DNA of 64,000 bases from an uncultured Bacilli bacterium. Its GTDB lineage: Bacteria; Bacillota_I; Bacilli_A; RF39; UBA660. The stretch lies in NCBI GenBank assembly GCA_934101645.1, contig CAKORX010000004.1, forward strand, positions 62,001 to 126,000. Direction: 5' to 3'. The notes below the pieces were generated by a model that saw nothing but the letters and a program-made list of their open reading frames with translations, was not told the DNA's origin and ran no database searches. Numbering within the stretch: position 1 is the first letter of the stretch; the number at the start of each line of letters is the position of its first letter. The position numbers were made by a program, and so were the translations under genes. Shown piece after piece: positions 62,523 through 64,000 of this stretch.

Positions 62523-63218
62523 CTATGCAATTATAACATGATCTAAATTAAGTTTTCCATTATTAATTGATGTTTGAATCAAAGGCTTTTTAACAAGAGC
62601 ATATCTCGCAACAGATGTAGCAATTTGTAAGTTCATATTATCTATGTCTTCCTCTTTAAATGAATAATTGTCAAGTTTATTATACGCATCTTCTGCAGTA
62701 AGTATACCACTACTACATACAACATTTAATACTGGAGTTCTTTCAACTATCTTCGTAGCAAATGTATTTTTTCTAACATACTTTTGAGTATATGGTACCT
62801 GAAGCATTACATAGCAAATAAGGAAGCAAAAAATTAATGAATTAATACAACCAAATATTACACCAAGTACTTTCGAAGGAATATCATACACAACACTATA
62901 TTTAACTAATTTATCAATAAAGCCTGCTAAATTTATTAATATATTTAATATACAATATAAAAGTATAAAAATTATGACAAATGACACAACGTCATACATT
63001 AAAAAATTCAATGAATACAAACCAATGTAACCTTTAAAGTTCCAAAATGGCAAATATTTAATTAATGCTGCTGTCAAATAACTTTTCAACAAGTAAGATA
63101 TAATGATTATTGATACTGTGCCAACTAACTTAAAAAATTCTTTAACAGCACCCTTTTTATAGCCAATAAATGCACCTAACAATAAAATTAATATTAAAAC
63201 GATTCCTATTACTTTCAC
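62523..63218 (-). CDS. cvpA: CvpA-family membrane protein
   Basis: A 231-residue protein with four to five membrane segments (about 3-20, 30-48, 72-98 and 115-145) and the CvpA start GAFIGYKKGAVKEFFKLVG. The C-terminal 80 residues are soluble. CvpA was named for colicin V production; its relatives are linked to envelope integrity, and the biochemical role is unsettled. Co-directional with trxA. Confidence 0.8.
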   Translation of the reverse strand: MKVIGIVLILILLLGAFIGYKKGAVKEFFKLVGTVSIIIISYLLKSYLTAALIKYLPFWNFKGYIGLYSLNFLMYDVVSFVIIFILLYCILNILINLAGFIDKLVKYSVVYDIPSKVLGVIFGCINSLIFCFLICYVMLQVPYTQKYVRKNTFATKIVERTPVLNVVCSSGILTAEDAYNKLDNYSFKEEDIDNMNLQIATSVARYALVKKPLIQTSINNGKLNLDHVIIA

Positions 63219-63298
63219 TCTTAACCTCTTTCCTATTATTAATTATATAATATATAAATCAAAAAATAAATAACAAATTTATCTTTTCCTAATTATTT

Positions 63299-64000
63299 TT
63301 ACCAAGAACTTCCACCGCCGCCACCATAGCCTCCTCCGGATGAACCTTTTACATTGCCAGAATGTCTACTACTTGAACTACTTACTTTTGATGCGTAACT
63401 ATTTATATTAATATAAGTACTCTTCATTTTTTTATTCATAAAACGATTTAAGGAATAAGTATAAAAATTATTTGAATTTTTATACCAAAAAGGAGCACGT
63501 AAAACTACGTTAGTAAATTTTTTAATCAAATCATTTTCAATGCCTAAAGCATACGCATATGCATATACATCGTAAAAATAATTAGGATTTTCTTTTATTA
63601 ATGAACGAATATTATCTTTTTCAGCTATAGCTAAATAATTTTTAAAACCAATTATTTTTCCAAACAATTTATTGACTTTAGAGGTCCTTTTCTTAGAAAA
63701 TAAGCAAAGAAGGCATAATATATTATAACAAAATAATCCTATTATATAAGTAAGGAAATAAAACTTATCGTAATTAATTATTTTAAATAAAAATTTGCTA
63801 TAAAGTAAATAAAGTAGCAAGCCACCAACACATGTAGCAAATAAAAATTTAATTATATCAATTAATTTTGGTTTTCTTTTTCCTAAAATAAAATCTACAA
63901 TAGATTTTATTATTGCAAAAGAATATAACACTTCAAATAAACTTATAAATAGGGAAATAAGAAAAAATCCACTAACTATACGTGTACCCGCCACTGCACC
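63299..64000 (-). CDS. C-terminal part of a third DUF2207-type membrane protein (partial)
   Basis: Open to the window edge. The last 233 residues hold three to four membrane segments, then KLFGKIIGFKNYLAIAEKDN... NPNYFYDVYAYAYALGI and VVLRAPFWYKN, closely matching the C-terminal half of the protein at 49648-51738 (GKIKGFKNFLETVEKDK, NPNYFYDILPYTYVFGI, LKAPDWYNG). The end is a Ser/Gly-rich tail (GGGYGGGGGSSW). A GTG near 63994 could begin a frame, but homology says the gene extends beyond the window. Confidence 0.75.
   Translation of the reverse strand, partial: GAVAGTRIVSGFFLISLFISLFEVLYSFAIIKSIVDFILGKRKPKLIDIIKFLFATCVGGLLLYLLYSKFLFKIINYDKFYFLTYIIGLFCYNILCLLCLFSKKRTSKVNKLFGKIIGFKNYLAIAEKDNIRSLIKENPNYFYDVYAYAYALGIENDLIKKFTNVVLRAPFWYKNSNNFYTYSLNRFMNKKMKSTYININSYASKVSSSSSRHSGNVKGSSGGGYGGGGGSSW

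Overview
The window is strongly AT-rich DNA from a Gram-positive, endospore-forming member of the Bacillota, most likely an uncultured gut lineage of the Bacilli (RF39/Erysipelotrichales-like). The evidence is the very low G+C, dense gene packing and a sporulation gene set (spoVIF, spoVB, a SpoVID-like LysM protein, a CotS/YutH-like coat protein, ylbJ). Remnants of the Bacillus subtilis gene order also survive: spoVB/comN/rel/dtd, hisS/aspS, and 6S RNA next to yrvM(tcdA). TGA is a genuine stop codon (rel/dtd, rarA/gpsA and tcdA/dxs overlap as ATGA), so this is genetic code 11, not the Mycoplasma code. No rRNA, prophage or CRISPR array was seen.

Layout. 1-4.7 kb is accessory: two surface proteins with a shared C-terminal domain (DUF6273-like), a Xer-type recombinase, three 33-bp direct repeats, and a complete type III toxin-antitoxin locus (three 40-bp antitoxin RNA repeats, terminator, ToxN/AbiQ toxin). 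4.9-12.4 kb holds trigger factor, sporulation genes, the (p)ppGpp enzyme (hydrolase site apparently dead) and D-aminoacyl-tRNA deacylase. 12.4-14.9 kb is an operon of three prepilin-like proteins, the middle one carrying the same surface domain. 14.9-24.3 kb has ylbJ/ylbL, mutS, a polysaccharide deacetylase and a LemA/DUF2207 pair. 24.4-27 kb has four tRNAs, trmB, a metal-site-less ZnuA-like lipoprotein and yidD. 27-32.3 kb has rnc-smc (short-armed SMC), a DNA-binding protein and a membrane-anchored unknown.

32.6-39.3 kb, mostly leftward, has a PIG-L deacetylase, a glutamine amidotransferase, a ZIP transporter, a 45-residue Ser-Asn-Ala-Arg repeat microprotein, and a five-gene operon of four unknown proteins (one with HEFGH) ending in a second Xer recombinase. 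39.3-44.3 kb has rarA-gpsA facing dxs-tcdA, with a 6S RNA upstream of tcdA. 44.4-54.2 kb has a HerA-like ATPase with a membrane-anchored serpin, a large membrane protein, a second DUF2207/LemA pair, and a cluster of two zinc-ribbon membrane proteins with an Lgt-like protein.

54.2-62.1 kb is one leftward operon for Asp/Asn/His/Gln aminoacylation: a compact T-box leader, hisS, asnS, aspS, gatCAB, then a 53-residue LSm-like small protein and a terminator. 62.2-64 kb has trxA, cvpA and the end of a third DUF2207-type protein cut by the window edge.

The best candidates for novelty are the type III toxin-antitoxin locus, the SNAR-repeat microprotein, the LSm-like protein at the end of gatCAB, the prepilin/DUF6273 operon, the metalloprotease-like operon with xer, and the compact T-box. 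All family names rest on motifs read by eye; no database search was run.
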